Assembly (NCBI GenBank): GCA_002221725.1 | Contig: NJFT01000080.1 | Location: 1 to 64,000, forward strand | Direction: 5' to 3' | Origin: Scedosporium boydii | Taxonomy: Eukaryota > Ascomycota > Sordariomycetes > Microascales > Microascaceae | Length of the DNA stretch: 64,000 bases | Shown: piece after piece, positions 24,052-36,213 of the stretch | Numbering within the stretch: position 1 is the first letter of the stretch | How the letters are laid out: each line of letters opens with the position of its first letter | Position numbers and translations under genes: made by a program | The notes under the pieces: generated by a model | What the model saw: only the letters and a program-made list of their open reading frames with translations | What the model was told of the DNA's origin: nothing | The model's database searches: none

Positions 24052-25730
24052 ATGGCGCTCGCGCGATCGGCCAGCGGTCCTGGTGGACTGTCCATCAACA
24101 CAGGTGCTGCAAATTTATTGTACGTAGCTCTCTCTCCGCATCCAGGCACACAAAGGAGCTCCTGCCGAAACCTCATTTGCGAAGCTTTTGGTTGGTTGGG
24201 GTAGCTTGGGTCTTCGAGCTGCCCCCCAAACTGCCACCGCTTAATGGCATGAAACACGGCATCAGGGATCTTTTTCGTTTACTGACAGCTCAATGATTTC
24301 TAGTGGCTCCTCTGCCTCGCAGGCTCCCGCAGCCGGTGGCCTCTTCGGCACCGCCGCGAAGCCCGCGACGGGCGGTCTGTTTGGAAGCGCTACTACGACC
24401 ACACCCCAGCAAACAGGCGGTCTCTTCGGTTCGACGCAGGCTGCCCCCCAGGCGCAGACGACGGGCGGACTCTTTGGAGCGGCGGCGAATAAACCCGCGG
24501 GGGGCGGACTCTTCGGCGGGCAGCAGACGCAACAGCAGCAGCAGCAGGGCGGTGGTCTGTTTGGCGCGACGGCGACGACCCAACCCAGCGGTGGAGGACT
24601 CTTTGGAGGCGCCACGCAGCAAGCCGCGAAGCCGAGTCTCTTTGGTGCGGCTACCACTTCCGCGATTCAGCAGCCTCAGCAGACTGGTGGGTTGTTTGGA
24701 GCGTCGACGGCGGCGCAGCCCCAGCAGGCGTCGTCGCTGTTTGGTGGCGCGCAGCAGCAGCAGAAGCCAGCGGGTGGATTGTTTGGCGCCACGACTACCC
24801 AGACACAAGGCAGCTCTTTGTTCGGACAGCCTCAGCAGCCCCAAATGGGTAGTATCCTGTATGTCATCTACACTTTATCCTCCTTTCCTCTCCCCCCTTC
24901 TCCCTTGACCTCCCTATGAGCACGATACCATCAACGGATGCATGGGACAGACCATCATGAACTTCCAACCCGGTCTAACTTTTCCGTCGCCTAGTGGTGG
25001 CCAGCAACAACAGGGTGTCCAGCAAGCGGCCCCCGGCGTCCGAGTCGACCTCACGCAAGTCAAGGGCTCCACCAAATTCGACGACCTGACCAAGGAAGGC
25101 CAAGCCCTCATCACCACAATCGAAGCCGCCATCCAAAAAGTGAGCAAGTGGAAAGACGAGATCGCCGGCTACACGCCCGTGCACGAGCAAGAGATCAAGC
25201 AACTCGCCGTCGACGTAGCCTACCTCCAAAACAAATACGAACTCGTCAAGCGCGCCGTCCTCGAAGGCGACGTCGCCGCAGTCCAGGAACTCCGCAACCT
25301 CAGCAACAAGAACATCGACGACGCGCAGACTGTCGGCCGCGCGGTCGAGAACCTCAAACTCCCCGCGCACTACCACCTCCCGGGGCTCTGGACGGCGTCG
25401 GGCGCTAACACAAGCTTCGGGGCCGATCCCAACGAGACGGATCTCATTGGGTTCTTCAACAGGCAGTGCGCGCAGCTGAGCGAGCGGGACCAGAAGCTCC
25501 GGGCATATCTGGCGGAGATTCAGCAGCATATGCCCAACGTCGAGGGGGGACTGTATCAGAAGCTTACGGCGCTGCAGAATCATATGGGGAATTCGAATAG
25601 CGCGTTTGAGGAGATGAAGGCTACGTTGGTGGATATGAGGAATGCTATTATAAGGCAGGCGGTGGAGGTGGGGAAGACGAGGGAGGCGTTGACGAAGTTG
25701 CAGATGGCGTTCCTTAATCCTATTCTTTAG
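24052..25730 (+). CDS. NUP49: FG-nucleoporin Nup49 (p58/p45 type)
   Basis: Three exons: 24052-24119, 24304-24858 and 24995-25730; introns are GTACGT...TTCTAG and GTATGT...CCTAG, the latter with a CTAAC branch site. The product is 452 aa. A short start (MALARSASGPGGLSINTG) leads into about 190 residues with 13 LFG motifs (nine GLFG) in Gln/Thr/Ala-rich spacers, the phase-forming region that binds transport receptors. After a QQQQGVQQ linker the C-terminal half is coiled coil (about residues 230-452), with the conserved central segment LKLPAHYHLPGLW and end LTKLQMAFLNPIL. Nup49 forms the central-channel complex with Nsp1 and Nup57. A read-through of intron 2 would stop shortly, so splicing is needed. 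Confidence 0.93.
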
Positions 25731-26551
25731 AGTCGTTGTACGGTGTTTCCGTTTCGTTTCCTTTTTCCCTCTACGCGTTACACAGCCGATGAATGTTTCT
25801 TCGTTTCATGGCATTTTGTTTTCTTCCCCTTTTTGTTTCCGACTCGGCTCTCAGGTTTTAAGGTCGAGCCTCTGCGTTGCATAAAATACAGGATCAGGTT
25901 GTTCTGATGGTGTTTGGGGGGAGGGATTTAATCAATGTTATTGATGAATATCAACTGTATAATACCACTTTTGGATTTTTGTTGTGTTGTATCTTTGGAG
26001 ATAACTTCAATGCACAGCCCATTAACACATCTCAGGCCGTTTGCTTCACCTTGCGCTAGATCTCGAGAATTGCTTTTTTGGAGGCGGAGCGAATCGACGG
26101 GGATCATCGAGGATGCCCGCTATTATTACAGTATTACAGAGCAGCTAATGCAGTAGTTTGATTTTGTATGCACCGAGTCCGATGCGAAGTTCGTGAGATT
26201 TGATGGCTTGATGGTTGTTGCGGCTAAAAATACTTTCGGCGGAAGGTGCCTTGTGCTAAGGCTGAAGGCGGGGCGCTGATGTCAGTCAGCCCTTGGCGCC
26301 GACCATTTGCTTTGCCTGCTCCAACTTTTTTTCCCGCCCCACCTCGATCTCTCGATTTCGCAGCCTTGAGCCTGCTCCTACCAGCATAACTCGAGCAAGC
26401 GAAGAATCGCATCCTCCAACCAACGACAAAACTTCGGTCGCCAACACCGACCATCAAAGACAAAGGCGAACCAATCCTTGAATAACGCTATCCTGCGCTC
26501 AATCAAGACGGCAGACGAAATAGCAATCGCCGAGAGCCCTTGCAATCTCCC
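25731..26551. other. NUP49 3' flank and RPC31 upstream region
   Basis: A T-rich 3' flank, then about 350 nt upstream of the next gene. Several short open frames exist with no domain or splice support. Nothing else is seen. Confidence 0.45.
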
Positions 26552-27439
26552 ATGTCCCGGGGCGGTTTTCGAGGTGGTGGCCGTGGCGGTCGTGGAGGAG
26601 GTCGTGGAGGACGAAGCGGCCCCCCTCTGCCCTGGGAATCCGATGAAGTGGACGGCCGACCCTCCGAGACCTTTCCGGTTTGTTTCCCCTAGGCGGCGCC
26701 CCTTTCGCCCTCTTCTCTATATCCTTTGATGGCTCGTTGTCTCAACTAACTCTTTCTCTCTCTCCACTAGCCCTACGCGTTCAAGCCAGCCGGAGCTTTA
26801 ACCGACGCCGAAACCCGCTACCTCACCAACTTCCTCCTCTACCAGCGCCAAATCCACGAAGGCCCCCTCTACACGAAAAAGCACACCCTCCGCGACCCCA
26901 CCCGCCCACGCCGCATCTACGACCAACAACAACGCAACCGCCAATACGCCATCAAAAGCAAAGCCACAACCGACGTCTTCACGGCCGTAGAAACATGGTC
27001 CTCGCGCTTCAAACCCAACGAACGAAACCTCCCCGACTTCTCCTCGCGACCCTACGTGAAGCGCATGTTCCCCGCCGAACTGCACGAGACACTCGACGGC
27101 GCCGACGGGCCCAGGAAGAACGGCGGCGCGGCGCAAGGGGATAGGAAATTGAAGCTGAGCACGGCGACGTCGTTGCCTACGGCCGAGGAGGTGTTCATGA
27201 TGAATGGGGCCAAGGGTGGAGAGGCGTTGATGAAGAAGTTGGAGCTTGGGGAGATGGGTGGCGAGGAAGGGGCACAGGAGGAGGGGGCGTATGATTCGGA
27301 GGCTGTGGAGGAGGAAGAGGAGGATTATGCTTATGATGATGAGGATGCGGGGGATTATGATGCTGAGGCGTACTTTGATGATGGGGATGGGGATGGCGAT
27401 GATGGTGATGATGGAGGGGACGATGGAGGGTACTACTAG
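26552..27439 (+). CDS. RPC31: RNA polymerase III subunit C31 (Rpc31/RPC7)
   Basis: Two exons: 26552-26677 and 26771-27439; the intron is GTTTGT...CACTAG in phase 0. The product is 264 aa. The N-terminus is an RGG stretch (MSRGGFRGGGRGGRGGGRGG) followed by PPLPWESDE, then YAFKPAGALTDAE and the HEGPLYT motif of the family. The middle part is basic. The last 60 residues are almost wholly Asp/Glu/Tyr/Gly, the acidic tail that is the hallmark of C31. It belongs to the Pol III specific C82-C34-C31 subcomplex needed for initiation at tRNA and 5S genes, in the nucleus. The ATG at 26552 was chosen because it alone joins the RGG start to the conserved exon 2. Confidence 0.88.
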
Positions 27440-30068
27440 TGCTCTACGTTTTTTCTTTCTTTTGCCCTTTTTCCCCCCTTCTCTTTTCCAGATACAGCCT
27501 GCATGGGTCTACTCGGCATGTCTTGGGTTTGGGATACGAAGGCGGGAAAAAAAGGCGGGAAAAAATTTCGCTCGGCGGCATGTCCACCACCTTATGATGG
27601 GCATCATTTTCTCATTAGAGAAACAAAGAAAGAGTAGGAGATATTGCCGCGCAAACACAACACTCGCAGCACACAGACACACAGACACCCAACACTCGGG
27701 TGCCGAGATCCGGGATATGGGAGAAGGAACCTGCAGCACCTGACCCTGGTTCGTCCCGTGATTGGATCACCAAAAGACGTCCTCTCTCCTCCCGGATACG
27801 GACTCTCCCAGCCAAGGGAGGTGCGGCGGTGAAGCCGCAAATGTGGAGCAAACGAACTCGGTGTGATAACGGCGGGCGGCTCTCGGGGGCGGGCGTGAGT
27901 CACCTATATTTTTGGTTGACTTTTTTTGGCATCCCCGGGAAAAGGGTGCCAAGTTGGAAGGCGCAACTTTTTTGCTGTATCTGTATTTGTATTGGATTGG
28001 CCCAATATACCGCTTTTGGGGGGCCGAGAAATGTTGAACTTGGCAGACGCAATACCGATGTTGTGGCGCTGGTCCGGGTTCGGTAGTCGGCGTGTGCAGA
28101 CGATCATTGGATGGGATGGGAAACATCAACGAATGGAATGACAGGGCGTAGCAAAAATCTTTCATTTTATTTTAATTTTCTGTGAAGAATATTCTTGGAA
28201 TACTTCGTACCAACACTGGAATTGGTCTTCCTCTTCTGTAGATAGCCGTGTTAGACTTGCGAAGTTCTCGGAGACTTCCGTCAAGGACGGCGACTTTTGA
28301 TCAACGACCGGCGACTTTAGCAAGCGGGAGCCCAAGCAGTTAAAAAGTGGTCCACGAGAGCAAGAAGAAAAAAAAAAAAACTTCGTTGTCAAAGTCTTGC
28401 CGCATCCAGGCATAGTGTAGATCCAAGTCTAGCCAGGCTTTACCACCTGCCAATGGTAAACGACGAACGAACGCCCCATCAAAGAGGGTCGATAAAAGCC
28501 ACAGCCAGGGCCGGGGACCAGACCCCCCCAGCACATTCGGCGATTGGTGCGTTGGTCTGCTGGTTTCGGGGATTGGCGGTGTCAGCCCGCCAAAAAATAC
28601 TCACACCGAAAGGGGCAAAGTCTGGGCCTCGTACTGGTTCCCGACGATGGGATCCAGAATCTGACGAGGGTGGCACCGTCACACCCCCCAAAACCCCCCA
28701 AAAAGGGCGGGAAGGCGGGAAATTTCTGATTATTAAACACAAAAATATGCACGACTTGCAGCCACAAACTTGCAGGGGCTGCAACAGATGCAGCGGTGGA
28801 TCCCCCCCAACATCGTAAAAGGCCTGGACAATCAGGACAATCAGGACAATGGGACGAATTGGATCCACTTGGGTCGTTCCGCTATCTCCAAGGGAGGCAA
28901 GGTGCGTTGTTTGTGTTCCCTCTTTCTCCAGGCCCCCCGGGGTAGCGCATGCGCTTTTCCGGTCTTTTGACTTTTACTTCTACCAAGTACACTGCGAAGT
29001 ACAAGCCTTTTTCTCTTGTCTGATGGCGGATAGCTGAGAAAGACTGTGTGGAGGAGACCGAGTTCCTGAGGCTGTGGATGTACAACTTTGCCAACGTTCA
29101 TGTCACCCCTCCCCCCTCCGACTTCCTAGCGTGAGCCGCCCGTGGATGTTCTACTGCTCCCGTCCCTTAGGCGAATGGATCCCCGGGGACCTTGAAGATG
29201 ATGGCTCCGGAGCTGGAGCGGTGCGGCTCTCGTGGAGAAGTGCCCGGCTCCGAGGCGAAAGACTCTTTCTTTTTCCTCACATGACTGTGCTTTGTAAAGG
29301 CCTGGCTTGTACAAGCAACGGCCTGTCCGCGAGATGAAAAAATGACGTCCTGGACTCAATTGTTGTCGATGCCCTCGAAAGAGAAGGAGGTCGCAGTACC
29401 CCTGCTCGGTACTCTTACAGGGTAGGTAGGTTAGTGTACGACGTCGGTCGAGATGGGTCCAAAAGCCCTCATGGTCCACTCGGCCACTAACACCACAATT
29501 ATGCAGTACATTGGGAGGAGGGATCAAATACGGGGAGATGCGGAAGTGCGCTTTGCCGGGATGGACCTTTCCCACGCCAAGTTTTAGCTCCCTCAAGGTC
29601 CCTCCGGGGTTCGATTCTGGTCTTTGCTCGCCTGATGGATCCTGCTTGTACATATTGTATGTTTAATCGTCCTTAAGGTTCTTGTTCTTAAGCTTCTCTC
29701 TCCCTTCCCGGCGTCTTCCTGTGGAGTTCCGTATACTATATGAGTAGTGTACATCTTTGCATACAGCCCACGTACCCTTCCAGATATATATAACCTCGAT
29801 TAGATCTCATTCCATCCCCTCGGATCACGATTCTTCCTGCTCCCTCTTGACATCATCTTGCTTTCTTTTTTGACTGTCCGAGACCCGACCCTGTGTTTTC
29901 TTGGCATCCCGAGTTTAAACATCGCCGAAGCTTTCTGTCATTGCCACCCATATTATATATAAAGCCAACGATCTTCGACGCCTACCTACCCAGTCTCGAG
30001 GATAAGCAATACCTCATCATCACCACTTCCCATGCCTTTACTCGCTTCCTGAAACACCACGATCCATC
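27440..30068. other. 2.6-kb intergenic region upstream of the sulfate permease
   Basis: Overlapping short open frames occur on both strands with no consistent coding signal. There are several homopolymer and C-rich tracts (for example 28360-28380 poly-A, 28680-28705 C/A-rich). The right part is the sulfate permease promoter and leader. No RNA gene or transposon was recognised. Confidence 0.45.
29954..29963 (+). promoter_or_regulatory. TATA-like element upstream of the sulfate permease
   Basis: The string TATATATAAA lies about 106-115 nt upstream of the ATG at 30069, a plausible TATA position for a regulated fungal gene. Another TATA-like run (gatatatataacc) lies near 29783-29795. No sulfur-regulator (CYS3/MetR) site was identified with confidence. 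Confidence 0.4.
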
Positions 30069-32857
30069 ATGGCTCCAAGCCGCATACTCAAGCTGGCCTC
30101 AAAGGTCACAGGAATCGAACCCGATAAACGGCTTCCCCGCATAACGAATAACCTGGAGAAGGACGCGAGAAGAGCGTTGGCACCGGCGGACATATACATC
30201 GAGAAGGAGCCCACAGTAGGAGATGTTCTGCGAGAGTTGAAGCCGACAAAGGCGGGAGTGATTCAGTACTTCCGCGAACTGTTCCCCTGCACGGGATGGG
30301 TTCCTCGATATAACCTACGATGGCTAATAGGAGATATCATTGCTGGTAAGTGTTGGGAGATGGAGGCCATACCAATCTTATTGTTTTCTCGTTTGGTCCG
30401 TTTTGGCTGACTGCTTCTAGGTATAACTGTGGGCTTCGTCGTCGTCCCTCAGGCCATGGCCTATGCTCTACTTGCTCGATTAACACCCGAATTCGGTCTT
30501 TATACGTCCTTCTCTGGCGCAGCCTTGTACTGGCTATTTGGGACCTCGAGAGATATCGTCATCGGCGTAAGGTCCCCCATTTTTTCTGCCATACCAGCTC
30601 TTTACATTACCCCTTACTGACTTTCTATTGTTCGACAAGACTACTGCTGTTGGTTCTCTACTAGTCGGAGGTATTGTAACGAAAATCCAGGAGGAAAGAC
30701 CCGGAGAGTACTCGGCCGAAGACATTGCGAAAACCGTATCCATGGTCTCCGGCTTCATCCTGCTCGCCATCGGCTTCCTCCGCCTCGGATGGGTCATCGA
30801 ATTCATCCCCTACATCCCCATCTCCGCCTTCGTCACAGCCGCTAGCATCACCATCATGTTAACCCAGCTGCCCGTTTGCCTGGGGATCCCCGGCATCAAC
30901 ACGCGAGAGTCCCCTTACCTCGTCCTCGGAAATACCCTCAAATCCCTCCCCAAGGCTAAACTCGACTCCGCCATCGGCGTCTCCTGTCTCGTCTTGCTCT
31001 TTATCGTGCGGGACTTTTTCGCTCATATGGCAAAGAGGCAGCCGTCTAGGAAGAGGCTGTGGGAGGCTGCGTCGTCTTTGAGACAGGTTGCTGCTATGAT
31101 TCTTTACACTATTATTAGTTTCCTCGTGAACCGGAATCATCGCGACCATCCCAAGTTCCGCTTGGTCAATAAGATTGAAGTCGGTATGTCATCACTGAAT
31201 GGGGCGATTCAGGCTCGGTCGACCGAGGCAAAACTCAGCGTCCACGCGATTCCCGTTTGAAATATTATTGTTGTTGTTCCTCTTGCTAATTTTTCCCGTG
31301 TAGGTTTCAGTCACGCTGGTCCCCCGAAGCTCTCCGGCGACCTGGTGAAGCTCATCCTTCCCGAGCTCCCAGCCATCATCATCATTCTCATCATCGAACA
31401 CATCGCCATCGCCAAGTCGTTCGGCCGCATGTTCAACTACACCGTCATCGCCTCCCAAGAAATCCTCGCCCAAGGCGCCTCCAACGTCGTCGGTCCCTTC
31501 GTCGGTGGATATTCCTGCACCGGTTCCTTCGGTGCATCCGCCGTGCTGTCCAAGGCCGGCGTCCGGACTCCCGCGGCGGGCCTCTTCAGCGCCGGTCTTC
31601 TTGTCTTGGCACTGTACGTTCTCACGGGCGTCTTCTTCTACATTCCCATGGCGGCTCTTGCTGCCCTCATCATACACGCCGTCAGCAACCTCGTGGCCAC
31701 CCCCGCGACGATCTACGGATACTGGCGAATGAATCCGATTGATCTCTTCATTTGGGTCATCGGTGTTGTGGTTGCCTTTTTCTCGTCCCTTGAGATTTCG
31801 ATGTATGTGACGATTTCGATTTCGGCCGTTGTCTTGCTTCTGGGGATTGCGAGAAGCAATGGCAAGTTTATGGGAAGCGTCAAGGTGTACGATGTTACGC
31901 AGGCGCGGGGTGAAGAGGAGAAGACTAAGAGCGACCCCGACGTGAAGACTGCGTCATCGGGACCCCGTGTTGCTGCCGAGCAGGATGACAATCCGCGATA
32001 TATCTTTGCGCCGCTTGATAGGAAGGACGGATCGAACCCGAATGTCGAGGTCAAGGCGCCGTATCCCGGTGTTATCATTTACAGGTTCCCCGAGGGATTC
32101 AACTACACCAATCACGGGAACCACATCGACGCTCTCAAGAGTTATATTGAGAAGCACACCAGGAGGACCACCAAAGAGAAGCTGGAACACCCTTCAGTAA
32201 GCAACTAGATTTTCCGCCCACTCTTCAAAGTTCTTATCCTAACACTTTAGCCAGGACCGTCTATGGTGCGAACCCGCCAACGACCCCACCGAATCCGACA
32301 ACCCCCTCCCCTGCCTGCGCGCCATCGTCCTCGACTTCTCGGCCGTCAACCGCCTCGACGTAACCACCATCCAAGGCCTCCGCCACCTCCGCCAATCCCT
32401 CGACAAATACGCCGCCCCCGAAACCGTCGAATGGCACTTCTCCAACGTCTACAACCGCTGGACGCGGAAAGCCCTCGCCATCTCCGGGTTCGGATACCCC
32501 GCCGACGCCGGCGACGAGAACCCGGCCGCGGACTTCCGGACCGTGTATACCCTCGGGGGCTTGGTGGGTCTCGAGGAGGGCGCGTGCGTTAATTATCTGA
32601 GGCCGTCGAGTAGCGGGGTGGTTACGACTGTTGTGGATGAGGATAGGATTGAGATTGAGGAGGTGGAGGTGGAGGCGCAGGAGAAGAGGGTGGGTGGGGT
32701 GAAGTATGCGGCGTTGGGGACGGTGTATGCGGTTGATCGGCCGTACTTTCATGCGGATCTTACGGCGGCTGTGGAGTGTGCTGTGAGGAATGCGAGGGAG
32801 AGGGATGGATGGTGTTCGGGGGCTTCGATGACGTCTCGGGAGACTCGTCTGCCATGA
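30069..32857 (+). CDS. SulP-family sulfate permease with C-terminal STAS domain
   Basis: Five exons: 30069-30345, 30421-30566, 30640-31183, 31304-32196 and 32255-32857. The product is about 820 aa. It takes up sulfate, probably by proton symport, at the plasma membrane (family of yeast SUL1/SUL2 and Neurospora CYS-14). The start has the conserved FPCTGWVPRYNLRWLIGDIIAG and VVPQAMAYALLARLTPEFGLY signature, followed by about ten further hydrophobic helices including IIIILIIEHIAIAKSFGR. After the membrane part, a variable charged loop (about 600-650) interrupts the STAS domain, whose core AIVLDFSAVNRLDVTTIQGL follows in exon 5. The exon 5 acceptor is the CAG at 32252-32254; the TAG four nt upstream would break the frame. 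Convergent with the DUF1857 gene. Confidence 0.93.
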
Positions 32858-33277
32858 AATTGGGGCTGAAAGATGGAGGGATAATAGAGGTGAACTAATA
32901 TAGAATGCATTGTTTGGGTTTGTTTTGGTTATGTTAACGACTTAGAGATGAGATAGATTTAATACGGGTCTGGTATACCGGCGCGATGGGAGATATAAAA
33001 GGGTAGACAATGGGTTTTAATTCATGTTTGAGCAAGGTAGAGCTATCTGTTTGGGACGTGATGTTAGGCACCGTCTTCTTTTTTTTTTTTTTTTCTTCTT
33101 GATCAGGTCCGGGATGAAGCCGTAAGACGGATATCCCTCGACTTCCTTCGCTCTGCTGCTGGGGATCAGCCAGAATCCTCCTCCGTCTATGATCCGACTA
33201 ATAAATCCCTCTTCTTCTCCCTGTTTCTGTCCCCCTCACGCATCCTCCCCACCTTCAAGAAACCATTCTTGGCACCA
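32858..33277. other. Convergent 3' region (sulfate permease and DUF1857 gene)
   Basis: 420 nt without a gene, including a T-rich tract near 33078-33100. It presumably holds both 3' ends. Confidence 0.45.
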
Positions 33278-33787
33278 TCAAAACTCCTCCTCCAACCTCC
33301 CATCAGCAACCATCTCCCTCATAACCTTTATCGTCCCCTCAACAGCAACCTTCGCCATCTTCCTCTCCTCCTCCAACCTCTTCCTCAACGCCTCCCCGTC
33401 CCCCTCCAGCTCCGGATGCTTCCACTCAAATGTATACGTCATGTACAACTCCCCATCAGCTCCCTCACTAACAATATTCTGCACGCGCCCGCCATCCCCT
33501 GGCTGCAAAAACTCCACCATGGTCGGGTAATGCTCGACGCAGTCCTCGCGCATAGTATGGCCGCCCTTGTCGGGCGCGAACGTGACTTCGCGGGAAGTGA
33601 CTGGATTGCCGGCAGCGTCGGTGGTGCGGGACAGGACGCGGGTGGACACGAGGGCGTCGGGGACGAAGTCTTGGGCGCGGGCGACTTTGCGACGGAGGAG
33701 GGCCCAAATGTGTGTGAGTGTTAGGTGGGGGTTGGAGGATGGGGAGTTGATGGGGGCCGTGTAGGCGATGTGGTTGACGGGAGCCAT
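33278..33787 (-). CDS. DUF1857 family protein (AtaL-like, SRPBCC fold)
   Basis: Single exon, 169 aa, the normal size of this family. Features seen are the start MAPVNHIAYTAPIN, the segment LTLTHIWALLRRKVARAQDFVP, and a TREDCVEHYP-like block (HTMREDCVEHYPTMVEFLQPG) followed by the strand GELYMTYTFEWKHPEL and a C-terminal helix (about 130-169). DUF1857 proteins belong to the SRPBCC/START-like superfamily with a hydrophobic cavity. The acetylaranotin cluster protein AtaL is a named member, but many are outside clusters, and no biosynthetic genes are adjacent here. A small-ligand role is inference. Confidence 0.82.
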   Translation of the reverse strand: MAPVNHIAYTAPINSPSSNPHLTLTHIWALLRRKVARAQDFVPDALVSTRVLSRTTDAAGNPVTSREVTFAPDKGGHTMREDCVEHYPTMVEFLQPGDGGRVQNIVSEGADGELYMTYTFEWKHPELEGDGEALRKRLEEERKMAKVAVEGTIKVMREMVADGRLEEEF

Positions 33788-35066
33788 TTTTTAGGGTGTT
33801 TTTGTGTGCCGGGTTTTGGTTTCTGTGGTTGAGATTTGGGGGGGTCCGGTTCCGGGTGTTTGGGTGGTGGGTGTGTGGTGGATTGATTGGAGTGGTTCAG
33901 TGCTGTCCTCGTGATGCAAGGGACCCAGCTTTGATTTACGACGTCGGCGATGGTGGGCAGTTGTGGTCCCTTGGCGATTTATAATCTGTTTCTGTTCGGA
34001 TTTCCCCACTCTGCTTCCATCAATTGTGGGAACATCGTGGACTTCCATCGAGGGCAATTCTTTGTGATTCTTAGAACATCTTACGATGTTCTGCATCTGC
34101 ATCTTTTGCGATCGCTTGGCGGTGGATGGAGTTTGCGGGAGCTCTGGACAGATGAGATGATCAACTCCACAAGTCGGCCGTTGTGATCTGTTGAGTCCGT
34201 GGCTTGTTCAGACAATGCAGTATCCCCAAATGCCATATCGCGAGTGTATCGCTGGTACAGTCTCGCCATTATTCCATGGAGAAGAACCAACATTTTTTTA
34301 CAAGGGTGAGACGACTGGTCTGTTTGGAGGGCGGAGCCGAGTCCTTGCCCGGACCGGCCGCGACCGGGCCCACTTTGGACAACATCAGAGTTCGGTCGTG
34401 CCCTTCCCGGGAGACAACCATGCCGCTATCGATCCGGACTTTTATGAATAGCCTGTATGACACGAGAATTATTGACCCAGAAAGCAGTCCGGAGCGGGTG
34501 CCCGGCTAGGTAGCGGAGCCGATCGGTTAAACGGAGCTAGCAGCCATACCCTCGCTTCAGCGGGGAGAGAGCGTCTGCAGCGACCCGGCAGCCTTCTTCG
34601 TTACGCCGGCCGCCGAGATATCTGCTCAGCGGATTTTATTTTCCAGGCCAATAATTGTGTGCGGGTACTTGGTGTTTCATGGAAAGGAACAGTGAAGGTA
34701 CAGGCTGGGGGGAAAGCATACAAAAACAAACAAAATGAAAAAGAATGTATATATTCAGAACATGGGGAGGCATTTTAAATAAAACATCAATGAACATGGA
34801 GAAGCAAACGAATAAGAAAGAATTACAGAAGGAGAGAAGTAGGAACCTGAAGCAGAGAGCTTTCAAGTGTAATACCAAACAAACCGAGAGGCTTTAACGG
34901 TTCCAGCCAGGCGATACATCCCACAAGCCCACTTTATCACAATCTCATTTACCATCATCGGGAAGAAACGCATCCAGCACCTCGAACGCGAATTTACCAG
35001 TCTTTCTCCAAAAAGATCCTAGAAATATCAGCGTTGGCAATTCAATATGTGCACAAGAGGTAAGGG
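33788..35066. other. 1.3-kb stretch without a supported gene
   Basis: Left part is the promoter of the DUF1857 gene. The rest shows only short unsupported frames. The junction between the housekeeping side and the repeat-rich side of the window lies about here. Confidence 0.4.
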
Positions 35067-36213
35067 TCACCTACTGTTCCGACGCTTAACTAGCTCCTCC
35101 ATCTGCCGGTTCATCTTGTCATGGTTCTTCCTCAGTTGACGGATTTCCTTCTCGTTGAGTTTGCGCTGATACTCCATTTTATCCCGATAATAATCCTGCA
35201 AATCTTCCATCTCTGCTCGGCTGGCGCGTTGCTCCGCATGCTGTTGTCTGATGGCTTCGCGGCATCGCTCGAGCTCATCCTCGTGCCGCCAGCGCTCCGC
35301 ATCGCCTTGCCTATTTATCTGGACCACAAGGGCGTGCATTTCCTCCCGTTTGCGCCTATCTACCTCCTCGAGCGTCTGCTGGAGCCTGCGCTGCTCCATC
35401 TCACTCCTCTGGATCTTCCCCTGCAGCCTATCCATCTCCCCCTTGAAGATCTTTTGCATCTCCTCGTCGCGATTCGTCATGGCCTCCGCGTATGCCTTTT
35501 CAAGGCCTCCAATTCGTCTTGATGCTTCTTGCGCTCCCGGACGATCGCGGCGTTTAGCTCAACCGCGGCGGACGTATCTTCGATCTTGCAATGCCTATTG
35601 ACAATCTTATCCTGAATGTCGAGAGTGACTTCATTATCCAGCGACAAGATGTCACGAACGATGCCTTGGGCCGACTCGCGCGTATCTCCATATTTGAGGA
35701 CACGGCTCCCCTTTTTGCACATGACGCCCCAGAACTCGTCTGATTGAATGAGTTCTTTCTCACGTCTCTCACCCTAGTCGGGGGTAACCTTGGACCACAT
35801 CTACGTGACCGGGACGACAGACTGGTAGGCCGTCTCCCCAAAGAGCTTCTTGAACATGATGAGGTTACGAAGGGCCGACCTAGTCATTCTCACATCTGAG
35901 ATGCGATGCATGAAGATGATGCCACTGGGGCGAATACCGTCCTCGAAGGACATGCTAAGCCAGTGGGCAATGTCCTGTAGAACTTGCACGTCGGATCGCT
36001 CTGTGTCGTCAAATCCCGGCGTGTCTATAAGGTGGACGCAGAGCTGGGGGCTGTACATGAACGACACGTCCTCGATATCTTGTGTGCCTAGTCCAGTGTT
36101 AGCAGGAATGCATGTCTTCTAGCTTCAATTAGATACACCTACATGATTTGAGATCATGGCCGATCGTCAGGGACTGGTCAGTACAGGTGGAGATGAAAGA
36201 GCTCTTGCCAACC
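35067..36213 (-). pseudogene. Broken AIG1/Era-like P-loop GTPase with coiled-coil tail
   Basis: Remnant of a fungal GTPase gene, read right to left. An exon starting at 36213 just after a TTATTAG acceptor gives VGKSSFISTCTD (Walker A end). An intron follows at 36142-36088 (GTAGGT...ACTAG). Then comes the G3 region HLIDTPGFDDTERSD and the segment from GIIFMHRISDVRMTR to LFGETAYQSVVPVT. Two in-frame TAG stops then occur at 35803-35801 and 35776-35774, around MWSKVTPD. The frame continues through GERREKELIQSDEFWG to a coiled coil. A one-base loss in the A run at 35500-35497 (minus strand AAAA) shifts the frame; the coiled-coil continues to the stop at 35067. The first exon with the Walker A glycine was not found. 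Two nonsense codons plus a frameshift make it a pseudogene unless the sequence is wrong. Confidence 0.82.

Noticed and set aside
24290..24844. Minus-strand frames opposite the NUP49 FG region
   Set aside because: Low-complexity shadows of the GLFG repeats.
28453..28818. 121-codon plus-strand frame
   Set aside because: Composition looks random and it overlaps an equally long antisense frame; no domain.
29581..29640. B-box-like gggttcgattc
   Set aside because: No matching A-box or anticodon arm upstream; not a tRNA gene.
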